From positions 3,596,001 through 3,660,000 of the forward strand of contig NZ_CP026115.2 in the NCBI RefSeq assembly GCF_009883635.2: 64,000 bases of DNA. Reading direction: 5' to 3'. Below the pieces are notes generated by a model that had not been told where the DNA came from, ran no database searches, and saw only the letters and a list, made by a program, of their open reading frames with translations. Position numbers and translations under genes: made by a program. This document shows positions 62,924 through 64,000 of this stretch, one piece after another. Numbering within the stretch: position 1 is the first letter of the stretch; the number at the start of each line of letters is the position of its first letter. The DNA comes from Pseudomonas putida (GTDB taxonomy: Bacteria > Pseudomonadota > Gammaproteobacteria > Pseudomonadales > Pseudomonadaceae).

Positions 62924-63934
62924 ATGTATTCTAGATCCTTGCTTTGCCTATTGACCGCTTCGCTGTGTGCCGCCCCGGCGTTCGCCGACACCGTGTGGAT
63001 GAAGAACGGTGACCGGCTCAGCGGCAAGATTCGTGTTTTCGATGGTGGCAAGCTGCTGCTGGAAACACCGTATGGCGGCTCTATCTCGCTGGACTGGAAA
63101 CAGGTCCAGACCCTCGAGAGCGATCAGAAATTGCTGGTCAAGCAGGACGCCTACACCGGCGAGGTGGCCAAGTCGCTCAAGGCCGCCGAGCCCGGCAAGG
63201 TGACGCTGGCCAACGGTGATGCGCCAAAAACTGTCGACCTGGCCAGCGTCCAGCAGATCATGAAGCCCAAGCCAGTGGTGGAAGATTTTGTCTGGAAAGG
63301 CAACGTCGACGTGGCCCTTGACTACAAGCGCGCCGAAAACGATACCGATGATTACGATGTCGGTTTCAAGACCACCGCTCGCCATGGCCGCTGGCGGCAC
63401 AATGCCGAAGGCGAGTACAACCGCGAAACCAAGGACGATGTCACCACCACCGACAACTGGAGCGCGGAATACGCGCTCGACCGCTTCATCACCGAGAAGT
63501 GGTTCTGGCAAGGGCGCATGGAGTACAAGCGCGACCGCATCGAGGACCTGGCCCGCCAGCGCACCGTCGGTACCGGCCCTGGCTACCAGTTCTGGGACGA
63601 CGAACTGGGCGCGTTCTCGCTGGGTTCGCTGATCAACCGTACCGATTTCGAGTATCAGGACGGTGCCAAGGACAACTTCTACTCCGCGGCGGTGAAATGG
63701 GACTATACCCGCTACCTGATCGGCAAGAACGTCCAGCTGTTCACCAATGGCGAGTTCGCCAAGCCGCTGGGTGGCGTGGCCGACTACTCGCTGGATGCCG
63801 AAGTGGGGCTGCGCTACAAGGTCACCGAGTGGGCTTCGCTCAACCTCAAGGCGGAGAAGGACATCATCACCGGGACGCGGGACAGTGACCTGGACAAGAC
63901 TCGTTACACTGCCGGCTTCGGTGTGACCTGGTAG
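62924..63934 (+). CDS. DUF481 (YdiY-like) outer-membrane beta-barrel protein
   Basis: The 336-residue product has signal peptide MYSRSLLCLLTASLCAAPAF cut after Ala21, an N-terminal SH3-like segment (ADTVWMKNGDRLSGKIRVFD, LLETPYGGSISLDW) and a C-terminal DUF481 beta-barrel (about 120-336) of alternating aromatic and polar residues, ending in AGFGVTW with a terminal aromatic typical of outer-membrane proteins. Met 62924 starts the signal peptide; the upstream in-frame codons are not conserved. The function is unknown; E. coli YdiY is an acid-inducible relative. Confidence 0.9.
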   Translation: MYSRSLLCLLTASLCAAPAFADTVWMKNGDRLSGKIRVFDGGKLLLETPYGGSISLDWKQVQTLESDQKLLVKQDAYTGEVAKSLKAAEPGKVTLANGDAPKTVDLASVQQIMKPKPVVEDFVWKGNVDVALDYKRAENDTDDYDVGFKTTARHGRWRHNAEGEYNRETKDDVTTTDNWSAEYALDRFITEKWFWQGRMEYKRDRIEDLARQRTVGTGPGYQFWDDELGAFSLGSLINRTDFEYQDGAKDNFYSAAVKWDYTRYLIGKNVQLFTNGEFAKPLGGVADYSLDAEVGLRYKVTEWASLNLKAEKDIITGTRDSDLDKTRYTAGFGVTW

Positions 63935-63948
63935 ATCGCCGGGGGGAA

Positions 63949-64000
63949 ATTGCGTTCCCCGGTGGGAGCCGCGCTTACCGGCGATGGGCTGCAAAGCAGC
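63949..64000. repeat. REP element cut by the window end
   Basis: GTGGGAGCCGCGCTTACCGG continues CGATGGGCTGCAAAGCAGC. This matches the right arm of the element at 219-264, so the same repeat family brackets the window. Confidence 0.7.

Overview
The window is a GC-rich chromosomal segment from a gamma-proteobacterium, almost certainly Pseudomonas and most likely the P. putida group. The reasons are the gene content and order (algW, cysD-cysNC, mdeR-mdeA, trpS-zapE, rplM-rpsI, petABC-sspAB, the lpoA cluster, rnpB, the complete mraZ-to-lpxC division and cell-wall cluster, secA, argJ), close agreement with remembered Pseudomonas proteins (for example AlgW with catalytic Ser227 and methionine gamma-lyase with Lys211 and Cys116), and many intergenic palindromes of the P. 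putida REP type. All identifications come from reading the sequence; no database search was run.

Layout. 1-5.4 kb: the end of an amino-acid ABC transporter ATPase, the periplasmic stress protease algW (minus), a Nif3-like protein, and the sulfate-activation genes cysD-cysNC. 5.4-10.0 kb: an accessory region. It holds an unrecognised small gene and, on the minus strand, an S-type pyocin with its immunity gene. These are followed by a stand-alone degenerate HNH-nuclease domain, a second immunity gene and a tiny lipoprotein gene. 10.0-19.1 kb: mdeR/mdeA (methionine catabolism), zapG, an alpha/beta hydrolase, trpS, zapE, a GlxA-type regulator, an aldo-keto reductase and rplM-rpsI. 19.3-27.9 kb: the cytochrome bc1 operon petABC, sspA-sspB, a small lipoprotein, then lpoA-yraN-gmhA-dolP on the minus strand with rsmI divergent.

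28.0-46.5 kb: rnpB and then the dcw cluster, all on the plus strand with most genes overlapping by 1-8 bases: mraZ, rsmH, ftsL, ftsI, murE, murF, mraY, murD, ftsW, murG, murC, ddlB, ftsQ, ftsA, ftsZ, lpxC. A sigma70-like promoter and three 10-bp-spaced MraZ boxes precede mraZ. Together these genes make the peptidoglycan precursor, build and constrict the septum, and start lipid A synthesis. 46.5-47.6 kb is an AT-richer orphan gene between lpxC and dciA. 48.4-64 kb: secA, argJ, a glutathione-transferase-like gene, a Nudix-ThiE fusion, a PduO-type cobalamin adenosyltransferase, an orphan sensor kinase, a PanE-like reductase, yajQ, an mscS-type channel, an mdfA-like exporter, ampG, an alkyltransferase-like gene and a DUF481 outer-membrane protein.

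The most interesting region is the bacteriocin locus at 6.35-9.94 kb. Its second nuclease/immunity module has lost catalytic histidines, and it ends in a translationally coupled small lipoprotein that sits where colicin operons carry a lysis lipoprotein. No CRISPR array, tRNA, rRNA, insertion sequence or replication origin was recognised. The only stretch above about 300 bases without a gene is 28368-28676, which holds the mra promoter and operator.
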